Shown here piece by piece: positions 13,463 through 26,174 of a DNA stretch of 64,000 nucleotides. Within the stretch, counting starts at the first letter, position 1, and each line of letters begins with the position of its first letter. Location of the stretch: positions 46,730,645-46,794,644 of the forward strand of contig NC_057763.1 in assembly GCF_010389155.1 (NCBI RefSeq), given 5' to 3'. Under the pieces are notes generated by a model. It saw only the letters and a list, made by a program, of their open reading frames with translations, was not told where the DNA came from and did no database searches. The stretch comes from Erigeron canadensis (Eukaryota; Streptophyta; Magnoliopsida; Asterales; Asteraceae). A program made the translations under genes and the position numbers.

Positions 13463-16400
13463 CTACTCCCCAATTTTGGTGCAGATTCTGGAATTACAAA
13501 AAAAGCCCAAAAATGAAACAACAATTATAATCAAAAAGAGATATATTTTCAATTTTCCATGTGCATTAACAGGGTGACCTCAATGCCTTGTAATGATTCT
13601 AACAATAAAATACGAAAAAAGTCCGTACAATGTACATAACTAATTTATATATGTGTGTAATATAAATCGAAGAGACTCTTACCCTGCTGGTGGAACTTTG
13701 TTTATTTCTACAATCGCGGCATTGACACTATGAATAGTCATTTTCTTGACCTGAAAAACAATTCAGGAATTAAAAAGACACTTGAGACCAGTATGTAAAA
13801 AGAATTTGAAACTAGAGTAGTAGATTGATAGAAAAATTACATCTAGCATTTTTCCTTTTGCTTTATGATTTACAGGAAGTTGACGGATGTCATCACCCAA
13901 CTTAAAGGCTATGGATGCACTTTCGGGTGAAATGGTTTCGAAAACCACGTTAACACATGACTGCACAAGGTAGAGTCAGAAACAAGAAGTAAGCACACAC
14001 ACCAGAATAACTACATGAAATGAACACAAGATTTACATGACTAAACAATTTGCCACCATCTACAAATATTACAAGGTTCTTCATTATCTTCGTATAATGT
14101 TAGTGGTGAATATTGCAAATACACAATTGGCAAAACAACTCGTTAAACATTTTGGTGTTACAATACATAGGTGACAAACAAAAATTATATTTTCAACAGT
14201 TCAAAATTTTACCTTGATTTGCAAAACAACTCGTTAAACATTTTGGTGTTCCAATACATAGGTGACAAACAAAAATGAGATTTTCAACAGTTCAACATTT
14301 TACCTTGATTTTCTTTACTTGATAGGGATATCCAGCTGGAATGATAACGGCTTCGCCAATATTTTGCACAAATGTCCACGGTTCAACATCTGGATATGAT
14401 AGTATAAACAAAAAATAATGTAAGACCCTATTTCATAAGTCTTACAGAAACTAACTTACAAGAAGTTGCAAGGAAAATACATACCAAATTCTTCCTTAAG
14501 ATACTTTTTATGGAAAGAATCCAAATAAAAACTCTCATCAAGAATCGGATGAATAACCTATAGAAAAAGAGTTGTTTTAGTGTTCAGATATTTTTAAACA
14601 TTTAGAAGATTAATACATCAACGGACCAAATGAATGTTCTTGAGAAACAAGATGTGGCTTATGTTATGGGAGCAGAAGATCTCAAAATAAGTGAAGAGAA
14701 TAGGTACCAAGGTAAGTTGAATTTACCCCTTAACATAACTGATTATCTGATAATCAGATAATTAGTAGCAAACTCTTTTCACCCAAACATTAAAACCAAA
14801 TTATTACGGCTATAGGTCACAATAATCAGATAATCGGTTTTGAATGTAAATTCAAACACCAGCTACTAAAACTTCAAGCCGCACTTATCAGTCTAGAGTG
14901 TTTGACAAAAAAACAATTTATGAAGAATTGCTGTAAGATATGGAAATAAATGTGATATTACCTAGCTATCCCTAACTCTAAGCACGTATGTAACTGATTC
15001 TAATTCTTCATGAATGATCATTTAAAAATGCACATCCAAATACCCCGTAAGCTTTTTTTTTATTATTATGGAGACATAAAGGATACCTTTTTTGGAGAAC
15101 AATAGGATGAGTTAAGCTCATTGGAATACTTCCTAAGAAACTCTACAAGCTTGGAAACATCCTCTCTACGAAAAACATCCCATTGGGCCCCACGGGTGTC
15201 AATCACTTTCCCTTCGTTATAATTTGAACTTCCATCCTCATCTTGACACAAATCTTCATCATCCGAGTCACCAATCCTTGAGTCATCCGAAAATACACAT
15301 GGGTGACCATTAGTTATTTGAGTAAGTTCTTCATTTGTGTTATCTTCCAACTCTGATTGTTGAGTTACTTCACTACTAAATGATGATTTCCCACATGCTT
15401 CATCAATATTATTCTTAATTTTACTCTTCCCCGAGGGTTCATTTAGATCTTGTGAATTGTACTTCTCCAGCAAAATCTTTACTTTATTTAGTTTTTTCTC
15501 AGAAATGGGAACTTCTGTAGCATGCACAAGAATGTTAACCTGAACCAAAAAAAATGCACAAGCCATGAGTGATAGTTAACAGAGGTGCTTCAGTTAAGTA
15601 AACAATCATTAGTTAAAGAATTTATGTTAGAAACTTTGATATGTACCATATCATAAGCATGATAACACAACTTCGTTAAAAATTCTCCCCCCATAAGATC
15701 TTCAGGTCTACCATATGAGATATAAACAAAAGGACCCAAGTCAACATTTTGACTCTCCAGCGGAACGTTAGCTGCCAAATTAAGAATGCCCGTTATTGGG
15801 TTAATATATTGTTGAAGAGGCAGAGCATGCATTACAGCAGCAAAATGACTTGAAAAATGTTCTAGGAAGATTCCCGAAGATAACCAAACTTTGAATTTCA
15901 ACTTCTCATGCCACACATTTGCATGTGTTTTACCACCCATAAAAATCTGCTGCCGACCCAATTCTACTTCGCACCAATCCGAACTTTTCTGTTTCACATC
16001 TTTCTTGTTTTGAGATTTGGCACTTCTTTCAAGATACATACAGAACATGAAATATGGATCCCACCTCAACTCTAAATCACTCTTAATCACATCTCGAATA
16101 ATAAAAGGTTGACCTTTGACCCAATGTTTTGTAAAATGTTCAAGATTTTTGTCCCCGAGATCTTGCCTAATTGTGAAGTACAAACTGTCGTTTTCACCTT
16201 CAGTTTTCTCACTTCCCTCACATAATGCACAATATGAAGAATAAAAGTCAGTAAATTGTGTAAACTTGGAGTTGCTAACTATTTGTTTTGCCACTTTTTC
16301 AAGATCTTTAGTCGAATTAAAGGGGGTATGGGAAATTAAACAAAGAACGCCATTGCCACAGCCGCCTAAATTCTTTGGTGGGCATTCTATATTTCCGTCT

Positions 16401-18717
16401 TCATCAGTTTTCCAATTCCATAAAATCGTGCATAAAGATTTCCGTCTTTCGTTTGTTGCATATTTAAGATCTCGAAGACCCCCATGTAGGTATCCCTCAC
16501 GGAAATCACGGCAACAAGGTAAACAGAGAATATAAAAACAATTTCCACAGCTTCGGTGAACATCCACAATGCAAGCTTTGCAAAAATAGCTGCAGTAGAT
16601 AAATATGCAAGCTAAATTAAAGGAAATCTTGAATATCAGTCATTGATTTAAAATGCCCTAGAAAAAAGATTCTGGGACTATACTTTCTTGAAAACGAGTC
16701 AAATGGTTATCTTAGAAAGTTTACCTATAATGGAAATGGGTCAAACAATTTAAGCATCACCAAAAGTATATCCAAGTATTCACAACCTCTGAACTTTCTT
16801 CTATTAAAATCACTTGCATCATTTATCTAATATATCATGTAGTGGTACTTAATATATTAAATGTTTATGAGATGAAATAAAATGAATAAAAAGCATTGTA
16901 GCTCATCCCTTCCAAAAGCTGACCCGTTTTGTGTACCCAACCTGCCCATTTTGCCACATGTACAAGATTGGCAAAATAGAAGAGATTTACCCATCAAAAT
17001 CAACACCTTTTACTGTTTAGTAATTATTATCAAAGTGCCAAAAAGGTTGCTTGAAAACATACCAGTATTTTTGTTTCGGTGAGACTATAGCATCATGTAT
17101 TTGTAGCTCATTGAGATCTTTTCCTGAAGTTTCCATGACATGAAATATAAATTTCGTTTTCAATTAAGATTTTTTCATGACAACAAAGAAGAGTATCCTC
17201 TACCTTTTATTTTAGCTTCGAGAACCAGCTCCGTATCTTTTTCTTGATTTATTTGTTCAAGCAATGGAAGAAGCAAATCGATCATGTAAAGAAGTTGTTG
17301 ACTTCTGTTGAAGTTCCCATCTCCACTAAAAACAACAAGCTCCTGAAATAGAACAAAAGTAGAAAATCATTATATTATGTAAAAACAATGCTAGTGTAGA
17401 GTAGACGGGTCACATCCAAACCTTATTTTTGACTTCTTTAGATTTTCCCTTTATGCAGACTCTGCAGCTGCAAGTTTCACTGCAAACAGGGCATTGTTTC
17501 TTGACATCTGCCTTATCTTGATGCCTAAATCCATTATAATAATCAAACTTAAAGCTCTATCTTTATTTTATTCATCAACATAATGCAAGAGAAAACACAA
17601 AAGTTATACACTTAAAGGGGTACTCCGAATACTGGTTCTTGAAGTTTATTTACATACTTAAGATATTGACTTGAGAGATTAAGAATAGTTAGCACGAATT
17701 GCCTTACTGATAACCATAATCATAATATGCTATTTGACCAAGAGCATGATATTTAAATGTGAATATTGCATTAAAAACAGTACGAAAGCAAAAAACAAAC
17801 CTCTGCTGGATACAATCTTCACAAAAGAAGTGTTTTTTGCAATCCAAACACTTGACAAGTACACGATAGCTACACATACGACACCAATGGCACTTCTTGG
17901 TTGAAGCTTTAACATTAGCTTTTATATTTGGCAAAAGCTATAGATAAGACAACAGCAACCCATTAAAATCCCCATAACAGTAATTCAAACATTAACAAAT
18001 TATGTAGCAAAAGACAGCAACACTGTACTATTGTAGCACTATGGATATAAAAACTATCGAAACGTATGAAAGCAAAATAACATTAAGCACATTATGTCAT
18101 AGAGTAACAACCTGCATTGTACTGATAGGGATTCGTTCTATGTTTTTCGATCTGAAAAACCTAGTAGGTACAGGACTAGAAGCAGGAACACCAACTTTGA
18201 TATTATTGAGAGTGATAGGTGGTGTTGATGGTGCACATTGCGAAATCTCCAATCTTCCATACTTCAATTCTTTAACAATATCTTCTTTTGGTAACTGATT
18301 CCCTTTTTTCTTTTCGATTTGTCTATTCAAATAACCTCTAATTAAATCCAACTGCAAATCCCCCTTTTTCAAATTCATCTTTCTTAAAGCATCATCAAGA
18401 TCCTCAGATAAATCAACACATGACTTGAATTTCGATTCTTTTTCGTTCCGTCTTCCCTTTTTTCGAGCCGAATTCGAGCCATTGTCACTCGGGTTTTTAG
18501 CCCTTTTCCCATTAGGGTTCTTTCTAGCATTTGTTCTTTCAAGCTTTAAATTTTCCGGCACTGGTTCTTTGTTTTGCCGGAGACGGCCTTGAAGAAAATG
18601 TGCTTCACATAGTGTCCTTCCTTCCATTGCCGGTCGCCGGCACCGCCATTGCCGTCCGTCGTTCCTATTACACCTTAAAGCATCCGGTAAATCACCACCA
18701 CCATGAACTTTTGCCAT
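13463..18717 (-). CDS. WRC/RING-like/JmjC protein, plant KDM3 (JMJ25/JMJ28-like) group, likely non-catalytic
   Basis: Twelve coding exons on the minus strand: 18717-18112, 17937-17801, 17524-17422, 17342-17204, 17123-17063, 16589-15647, 15539-15087, 14557-14485, 14389-14304, 13960-13841, 13750-13683 and 13487-13463 (about 937 aa). If exon 11 reads through its donor, TAA at 13681-13679 gives about 930 aa. The N-terminus has a WRC zinc motif (CNRNDGRQWRCRRPAMEG...CEAHF). Next come a basic region and a RING-like cysteine cluster (CHWCRMC...CLDCKKHFFCEDC...CPVCSETCSCRVC), then a second cysteine-rich stretch, then JmjC. Plant KDM3 proteins remove H3K9 methyl groups with Fe(II) and 2-oxoglutarate in the nucleus. 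Here the usual HxD is CYH (TKLCYHAYDM|VN) and the distal His of CPHQV is Tyr (YPYQV), so demethylation is doubtful. The acidic insertion within JmjC (exon 7) is normal for the group. The family call is firm; the exact orthologue and C-terminus are not. Confidence 0.88.
14130..14311. repeat. 91-bp tandem duplication across an exon/intron border
   Basis: Copies 14130-14220 and 14221-14311 differ at only a few bases. On the minus strand, the end of exon 9 with its donor (AATCAAG|GTAAAAT) sits in the higher-coordinate copy. The lower copy, inside the intron, repeats the same exon end and donor. Confidence 0.93.
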
Positions 18718-21206
18718 TTTTTTACAATTTCCTTTATGGGTTTTGCTTAAAAGTTAATAATAATCGAAATTATATCAAAAAGATAGAAACTTTATGATGG
18801 AAATTGAGGGAAAATCAAGAATATTGTGGGGTTTTTTTTAGGGTTTTGAGTGAAAAAGGGAAACAATTAGAGGGGTGCGAACAACGGGGGAAAAAGAGGT
18901 TATGATGTAATCGTGTAATCGGTGGATAAATGAATGAATGCATAGAGGAGATAACGAGAAAAGATTGAGTCAAGACTGACAAAAAGTCCAACTCTGAAGT
19001 GTGTCACAAGATTCTGTGCATATAGATATATTAGATAGATATACTATGTTGTACTTATATTACTCGTATATAATAATAATAATGTTATATACTTCAAATA
19101 AATTAGGAAAGTACTTTTATTGAGATTTGAGAGAACAGGTTGATTTCATCTAAAACCAGTGTGATATGAATTTGATTGTAAACAATAGATTGTCCCCATT
19201 ATAAATTAATCGATACAAAATTGAGTACAAATCACGTTTTTTTTGCAAAGACATATTATATGATTTGATGACTTACACTCCATTCTTGAGTTTTTTTTAT
19301 GGGTTAAGAAAATAAATGATAAGAAACTCTTTCAAATCTTTATTCTTAAGTTTATATTATAAAAGAAAGGATAAGAGATGATAGGAAAAAATATGTGTTT
19401 TAAGACTAACAATGTATTGTTTAGATATTTAAAGAATGAAAAGGGAAGGAGAGGGATCGAAAGTTTTCCTTCCGAATCACCTCAAAAACGAGAGAAAAGT
19501 TTTTTAAACCAAAATAACTATAACTTCCCCCACTTCACCAGTTCACCTCCTCTCATTTCTTTTCCATGCAATTTTAAAACTTAACAATGCCTTTATTATT
19601 TTTTTCCTTCCCAATCTTTTCCTCCCTTTTTTGAAAAAAACTTAACAATATAGTGTAAAAGTTTTCTTGCCAATTTGGCATGATTTGGCTCGAAAGGAAA
19701 GGATATATATATGTAATTACCACTTCACCCTTCACTTCACATCTAATATTTCTTTTCCTTTCTTTCCAATAAAACTCAAGAATGTAATTAACACTTTCTT
19801 TTCCTCTTCTCTCCTATCCAATCTTATCAATTCTTTTCTTTCGACTATAAACTCAAGAATGGTCACGATTTTGTTTTTGGTGAATAGTTCAAGACACAAC
19901 TTCAACCTTCCAATATTTAGATACCGGACCCAACATCTCATTTGATTTGTAACTTGTAAATGATGTAGAACAAATCATGGATCATAGTCTTTCAAAGGAT
20001 ATATAGTAACTCCACTACTCCAAAACATGTTTAGAAATCCAATGTTTAGTGTATTATGGGATCTTTTAACGAGGCAAAGGGCTAAAGCCTTCATCCAAAG
20101 TCCAAACAAATAGTTAGATAATAAAACATCATTGAATCATTGATTAATTTGTGGATAGAGTAGCTTGGCAATTGTGGATAAGCCATGCATTCATAAACCC
20201 GTCATAGTTTATATAACAGAATCCCATTAAAAATTACTTGTTTATTCTATCAATGGGGTATGAATCATAAATAGTAATTCTATGTTGTGATTAGTGTGTT
20301 ACCATTTGTGGAATTAATCATGAATAGTAACTTTCTACCTCGTGTGTTAGTATTAGTGTACAAACTCTTCTCGAAGCACTAACTAGATTTTGTCGTATCT
20401 CATCGTATGGGATTTTAAAACACGAGATACTAATTGATTTTGTGTAATTTTTTTATTTTTTTTTAGGTTTTCCACCAATATATTGTATTTTATTTGTGGT
20501 CATTCTATCATTATGTACCACTATTTATTTTATTACTGTATACTTTCTCTCTTATAGTTTATAACTACTATATTGTAAAATTTCATGTATTTTTTTTCTT
20601 CCATCTTTATTGTTTTGTTTATTATACATGTAAAATATATGTATTTTTTATTATAAACTTTTGAAAGCATTTATGGTATTAATTTTAGACAAATATTTAT
20701 TTCATATGTCAATGTTTTTAGCTAACATTTATAACGATACATCATAAAAAAACCTAATCACAATAAACAAAACTCTACAATGCGTAAAAAGGAGTTAATG
20801 GTTTTGCCCTTAAATAAATATATATCTAAAACAAATATATTAATGAGATAATGATTTTTTATTAACTAATTGTATTAGAATAATATAACTATTTTAACAA
20901 AACATTTGAAGTCCCGTAAAACAAGGCCAAACTTTAGTGGTTTAACATAAAAGGCCAAAGATGAGTTGACTTAAGTAATTATATACGAGACATGAGTTAT
21001 ATTTTGACTTATGAGATTTTAATAATTACAAAAGCAAGAAATAATAGAAGTGCGTAAAAAGCTTAAATTTTTATATTTGAAGATGAGAAATGATCAAGGG
21101 TGGAATCTTTACGAGTACAAAGAGATGTGCCCTGCCAAAAGTTAAAATTCTTAGTTTAATATATATGTTTTTCTTAGAGGTATTTTTATATATATATGGG
21201 TTTTGA
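18718..21206. other. JmjC promoter region and AT-rich intergenic DNA
   Basis: The first ~300 bp upstream of the ATG at 18717 should carry the 5' UTR and promoter of the minus-strand gene. Beyond that the sequence is AT-rich, with short open frames without domains. I see no further gene. Confidence 0.5.
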
Positions 21207-21529
21207 TCATTTGAAAACTAAATTTTTCATGAAAACTAGAAAACTGTCAAAACATATTGTGTTCTGAATTTAACACAATGTGTTTTTAATATGTTTTTCG
21301 AAAACACATTATGTTAAGTTCATATCACATTGTGTTTGAACAATTTTCTGATTTACAACGCTATCAAAAACACACCGTGATTTAAAACTTAACACGACGT
21401 ATTTTAGATTATACAATAAAAACACATTGTGTTTTATAAAAACACAATTAAAACACATTGTATTAAATTTAAATCACAATGTGTTTTGACAGTTTTCTAG
21501 TTTTCACAAAAATTTTAGTTTTCAAATGA
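21207..21529. mobile_element. MITE-like element with ~55-bp terminal inverted repeats
   Basis: The left end TCATTTGAAAACTAAATTTT continues to AGAAAACTGTCAAAACA; the right end is its reverse complement, finishing AGTTTTCAAATGA. The interior repeats AACACAATGTGTT-like palindromes many times. (TA)n DNA flanks both sides, so a target-site duplication cannot be read. Confidence 0.75.
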
Positions 21530-21533
21530 ATAT

Positions 21534-21564
<31 letters not shown>

Positions 21565-22443
21565 TAGTGGTTCTTTTAAAATTAATTTTGGACCTCCTAG
21601 CATATAAGCAACATCTACAACTTTTTCTTCACCTCCAAACATAGGCCAAACTCAATAGTAAAAACCGTGTGCAAACTGAAGTATTCAACATGCCAACATC
21701 GAAGATACAAAATGCTATCAAAATGACATCCTTAAATTAGATGCATACATTTTGAGAACAAACCAATAAAATGGGATCAATCTTTTATTTTATTCTAATC
21801 TTTTAACCGCTAAACTAAAGGTAAAGAAATTTCTTTACCTATTGTTGTTGTTAATATATTGTGTTTTTAAATTAATATAAAGGATTATATGATATGGGCA
21901 AACTGAGTTTCAGTATGTTTGATTGAAGGCAAAATGAGTTCAGCGTATTAAATTATTATGTTGGAATAGTTTGCTGACATATTTTGATCCGTATGTTTGA
22001 GTATTTTGTGGAACCCATTAGAGATGGTCTTATCGGAGTTATTGACAATCTTTTACGTAGGCTGAAACTTAAAGAATTTTTGAATTTACATTCAAAATGT
22101 TGTATATATGTTTTTTTTTAACAGCTTGTATATGTGTTTTTCATAACTAATTTACGAGTAGGAGAATATACGATCAAAAGCTTCCATTGCTTATCATCTA
22201 AATTCAACCAAAAGCAGCACCTTAAAATATAGCACATGAAAGAAACAACACAAACAAATTTCCTACCACATTCACCTCTAGACCCTGAAAAACAAATCAA
22301 GACCCCAGTTTTCAACTTCACTTAAACATTAATTAAAAACACTTGACATAACAAGAATTAACCAGATATTTAGACATTATTTATTTGTTTTTATAAATGT
22401 GACTAATCTAGAAGGCCTTCAAATCTACTGTTGGCACGGAATA

Positions 22444-22618
22444 AGATTTCCTCAAGTTTTCCTAACTTGACTAGTTAAGTTGGGAGGATCTTGACCATTG
22501 ATTGAAAATCAAGGGCTAAGATTAAATAAGTATCATTGAATCTTGGCTCTTGATTTTCATCCAAGGGTTAAGATCCTCCCAACTTGACTAGTCAAGTTGG
22601 AGAAACTTGAGAGAATCC
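22444..22618. mobile_element. foldback MITE
   Basis: Two arms of about 70 bp are inverted copies. The left arm contains CTAACTTGACTAGTTAAGTT and GGGAGGATCTTGACC; the right arm contains GGTTAAGATCCTCCC and AACTTGACTAGTCAAGTT. The loop is about 20-30 bp. No coding content. Confidence 0.8.
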
Positions 22619-22737
22619 TCATCCGGTTGGCACATAACAGAACAATAATTAATCAGATATATAGACATGTTTTGAAACTTACCAATTAATCACCATTACA
22701 CTTCTTAAGGAAGTTGTGGTGTTGGTATTTTAATGAA

Positions 22738-23044
22738 CTATATGGATGCCCGTACGATGCGACGGTGATAGTGGTAGCAACGAAGGTGTAGCAACGGCGG
22801 ATGTGGTGATCGTGATATGCAACGGTGACGGTGGTGGTGGCGTGGTGATGAATGTAAATTAATTGATGTAAGAGGGCTTACTATGGTTCTTTAAGGGTTA
22901 GATGATTTATGTTCTAATTTATTTTCATAAAGGTATTATAGGTAAATAGATGAAAATGTTTAAATTAGTGAATAAATAATAAGGATAATATGGTCATTTC
23001 AAAATCTTGATTACTTAAAAGAGTGTGGCTAATTTGCTTTTAGA
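22738..23044 (-). mobile_element. degenerate Helitron, reverse orientation
   Basis: Read on the minus strand, the interior matches the 29.6-kb Helitron step by step: AAGTAATCAAGATTTTGAAATGACC, CACTAATTTAAACATTTTCATC, then GTC/ACC-rich DNA and a CGTCGCATCGTACGGGC hairpin. The terminal CTAG has decayed (CTAT on the plus strand). The 5' end TCTAAAAGCAAA is present as its complement near 23033-23044. Confidence 0.6.
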
Positions 23045-23047
23045 TTA

Positions 23048-23280
23048 CTAGCCTTGTGCCCGCGCGTTGCTGCGGCTTAGGGGAAAACGATCGCCTGAGA
23101 AAGCTAGGTTTTTTTTGTGTGTGTGATAGAGATAGATTTGCGAGATAGAATTGAGGGTGTAAAGTGTTCGTAAGGGTAATTTAGTCCAACTGTAGACGAG
23201 AGTATATAAAGATATATTAAGTTGAGGGGCATTTTAGACCTATTAGGTTCTTAATTACTTAAACTTAGTTCCCTTTAGAA
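23048..23280 (-). mobile_element. Helitron, reverse orientation
   Basis: On the plus strand, A-CTAG at 23047-23051 is followed by CCTTGTGCCCGCGCGTTGCTGCGGC. Its reverse complement is a GCCGCAGCAACGCGCGGGC hairpin followed by CTAG and T, a proper Helitron 3' end. The far end, with AAGTTTAAGTAATTAAGAACC on the minus strand, lies close to 23280; the exact TC is uncertain. Confidence 0.55.
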
Positions 23281-23287
23281 GGGGGTA

Positions 23288-23400
23288 CTAGTTTTTAATA
23301 CCCGTGCACGATGCACGGTAGATACAAATTTATTTTTATATATAATAACTTTTCATAAAACATATATTGTAATACCATCAAGTATGATTTTTAAGAAAAA
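23288..23400 (-). mobile_element. third Helitron 3' end, reverse orientation (extent unknown)
   Basis: ACTAG at 23287-23291, then TTTTTAATACCCGTGCACGATGCACGG. The reverse complement holds a perfect 7-bp hairpin CCGTGCA-TCG-TGCACGG, a short spacer, CTAG and T. Only the 3' terminus is supported. The element may run on to about 23.8 kb. Confidence 0.5.
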
Positions 23401-25325
23401 AAAGTGTTTGAGGGAATTATATAACCGACACTACATTGAATAAGCATCAGGATTTCTCGTAAGATTTTTGATGTCGTGGAATTCCCTTAGTTAATTTCCA
23501 TATGATTAGGGCACTACTAAGAGTCGATCGCTTGCCATTTAATTCTTCCCCTGTGTGCCTTCTGTTTAATTGGTGACAGATACCACTCCATCTAGTATGA
23601 ATAAGTCAAAAGTTAAAATTTAAATATAAGTATAAAAAAGAAATTGAATATATGTATATATATATAATTAAAAAGCTAATTCAATAAAACAAATAAATTA
23701 AAAAGACACGTGTCAATGAAGAATTATGGCACATGTCGTTTTAAGAATATCTCAATCATGTTTTAGTTTATTGGTAGATAGAAGTTGAAAATACAGTACG
23801 GAGTATTAGTATTAGTGTATTTACTAGCAGTGTGTTTACTAAAAGCCCATTGTTGTCTCTAATTAAAGCCCATTCATGTCTCTATTTAAACCCAATAGAT
23901 ATAATAAATGAAGCCCGCTTCATTCTAAAACCCAAAAACTTTCATGTCATCTGAAACGCACTTACGAAATCGGAGCTAATTAATGAGCTAGTTTGTAAAA
24001 GCTAGTGAATATATATTCGTGCTTAGTGACTAGAAAGTTAAGGATCGAAGAGATGTTCCTGTCATGTATCGTCGTGTAGTAGTGAATACGGAGAATGATA
24101 GTTGATAATTAGAGTGATTTTTATTAAAAAGATTTGATCGATCAAGTATATTGTAATGACATATCCTGTTGAACATAACAAACATTTGGCTCTACATTTA
24201 GAGTAGTACTCGACGACTTTGCAAACCAAACATCATTTCGTATGCTCTTAGAAGCAACCCCGATCGGCCCAATATGTTAAATCATTATTAACCAGTCACA
24301 TAAGAGTTGTTTCTCAAAAGGCATCACGTGGTTGGTAAATCAATCCCGTCTAGCAACACGCTAAGAGGAGGCATAACTGATACATTTGGCCTCACCAGTA
24401 TGCTTTTTGAAAACTATATCAACCTTAGCTCAAAGCCTCAAACCTAGACATATTTTCGAAATGCCCTATCTCCATACTCATCTCGGTTTATAATTTTGTT
24501 ATCTAAGCAGCCGTAATAACTATTTTGATAACATGTCTTCAAATTCACAAAACAGTATTAATTGTCAATTGACATCGTATCATACTGATAATCAATCAAA
24601 ATAATGTTACCTTTAGGAATTTAGTCGAGTGGTCCTCTCGAATTATTGTGTGCCCTTTGTACCAACCACGTCATCTTATGTTTGAAACAGTGCCTTTGCT
24701 TACCGGGTAGGAAAGCCTGAAATGACATTATTGACCCCACTAGTCAATTTTTCTTTTTGAGTAATACCTTATTCACTTATTGTTTTGTTTGATACCTCTT
24801 TCGAAATACAATTTAAAAATATACCATGTCGACTTAAATTGATTTTTGTATATCAATCATATATTCATATTCATATTCTTACTATATATAGGTATTTATT
24901 GTCACATGTAACATGTTATATATATGTGATAGACTAGATAACTCGAAAAAGTCTGTATTAACATAGGAGCAAAAATAATATCATCTTCATATCTCAATAC
25001 ATCTTTCAAAAGTTTTTACTAATACTCTAAATTCAATTATTTTGTCTTCTTCGATCTATAGAAAATTTCAAAATTTGTATTTCTTTTGTGGACAGAATAT
25101 GTATTACGATCATGCAGTTTTCTATTTTTAACAAAATATAACAAGCAATGTGTTATAAAATAAAATATTAATATTATAATAAATAAAATATGAATTGAAA
25201 ACTGATTGGTTTTATTACCCATTTAAATTAAACTAATCTTTGACAATGATGTTATCTGCTAAACTAGTGCCGCCCTATAATTAAAAATGTAATAAAGTTG
25301 TATCACATAATCATTCAGCTTCAAC
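23400..25325. other. intergenic DNA
   Basis: AT-rich and partly repetitive (possibly the body of the Helitron ending at 23288). No gene, RNA or long open frame could be supported. Confidence 0.5.

Positions 25326-25374
<49 letters not shown>
25326..25374. repeat. (AAT)n microsatellite
   Basis: About sixteen consecutive AAT units without interruption. Confidence 0.97.
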
Positions 25375-25378
<4 letters not shown>

Positions 25379-26033
25379 TCACATCAAGTGACGAATTTAA
25401 AGTATAGTTAGTAATATTACTATTAATGTATTTACATATACCTGCAATTCCTATATGTACACTGACATATTCTATTTGTCTGAAAACGAATATAATAACT
25501 TTAAAATTCATGTCTTAAATTAAACTGAATTGAATGGATATTCATTGGTTATAAGGGGCAAGAGTATGGTATCAATCTTATAGCAAATCGGCAACTTTTC
25601 CACCCATTAAAAAAACGCAATGTGGCATAGCCAAAATATGCCAATTCTTGCTTTTTTTATTTAGCAAAAACATGAGTATAGTATGTAAAAGGGAGCCGAT
25701 CGTAAAAAAAAAAAAAACAAGGATATATTTTATTATTTTTAATTATAAATATATCTCTCCACCTACCTCCCTCTTCTTCCCACAATCTCATCAACGGCCT
25801 TTTTGTTGACCAACCCTTCTATTTCGATCTATCTATATCTATCTATCTATACACATACCTATATCTATCTATCTATTTATCTCTTCTATATCTATTCCAA
25901 TCGTTTTATATATATATACACACACACAGTTCTTCTTCATCATCACCATCATCATTGCCGGAAAACTTTTGGGAAAACGGAAAAAAAAAGAAACTCTCCG
26001 GGAAACTTGCCGGAAAACAGGAAAACAAGGAAG

Positions 26034-26174
26034 ATGGTGACACGCCGGAGTTTAGCTACTTCCGAATATGATGATGACAGTGATCAAGACCCGTACACCA
26101 TTATCGACGTTAATAAAGGAAAGTGGTCGGGAAAAATGCCAAAAGATCGAAAGTGTTGCAGGAAAAATATACAG
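26034..26174 (+). CDS. possible orphan first exon or gene fragment, unknown product
   Basis: An ATG follows a leader rich in TCTA and CATCAT repeats and GGAAAAC motifs. The 47 codons MVTRRSLATSEYDDD...KCCRKNIQ end exactly at a CAG|GTGGGT donor in phase 0. The composition (acidic then basic, GC-richer than its surroundings) looks coding, but I do not recognise the family. No following exon could be joined: downstream is a stretch repeating CTTGCCAA/TGCCGATT and then transposon-like DNA. It may be the first exon of a broken gene or a captured fragment. Confidence 0.3.

Noticed and set aside
15150..15480. Long acidic insertion inside the JmjC domain as an anomaly
   Set aside because: Plant KDM3-group proteins normally have an acidic variable loop at this place.
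25322..25378. CRISPR-like regular repeats
   Set aside because: Plain AAT microsatellite; plant genome, no spacers.
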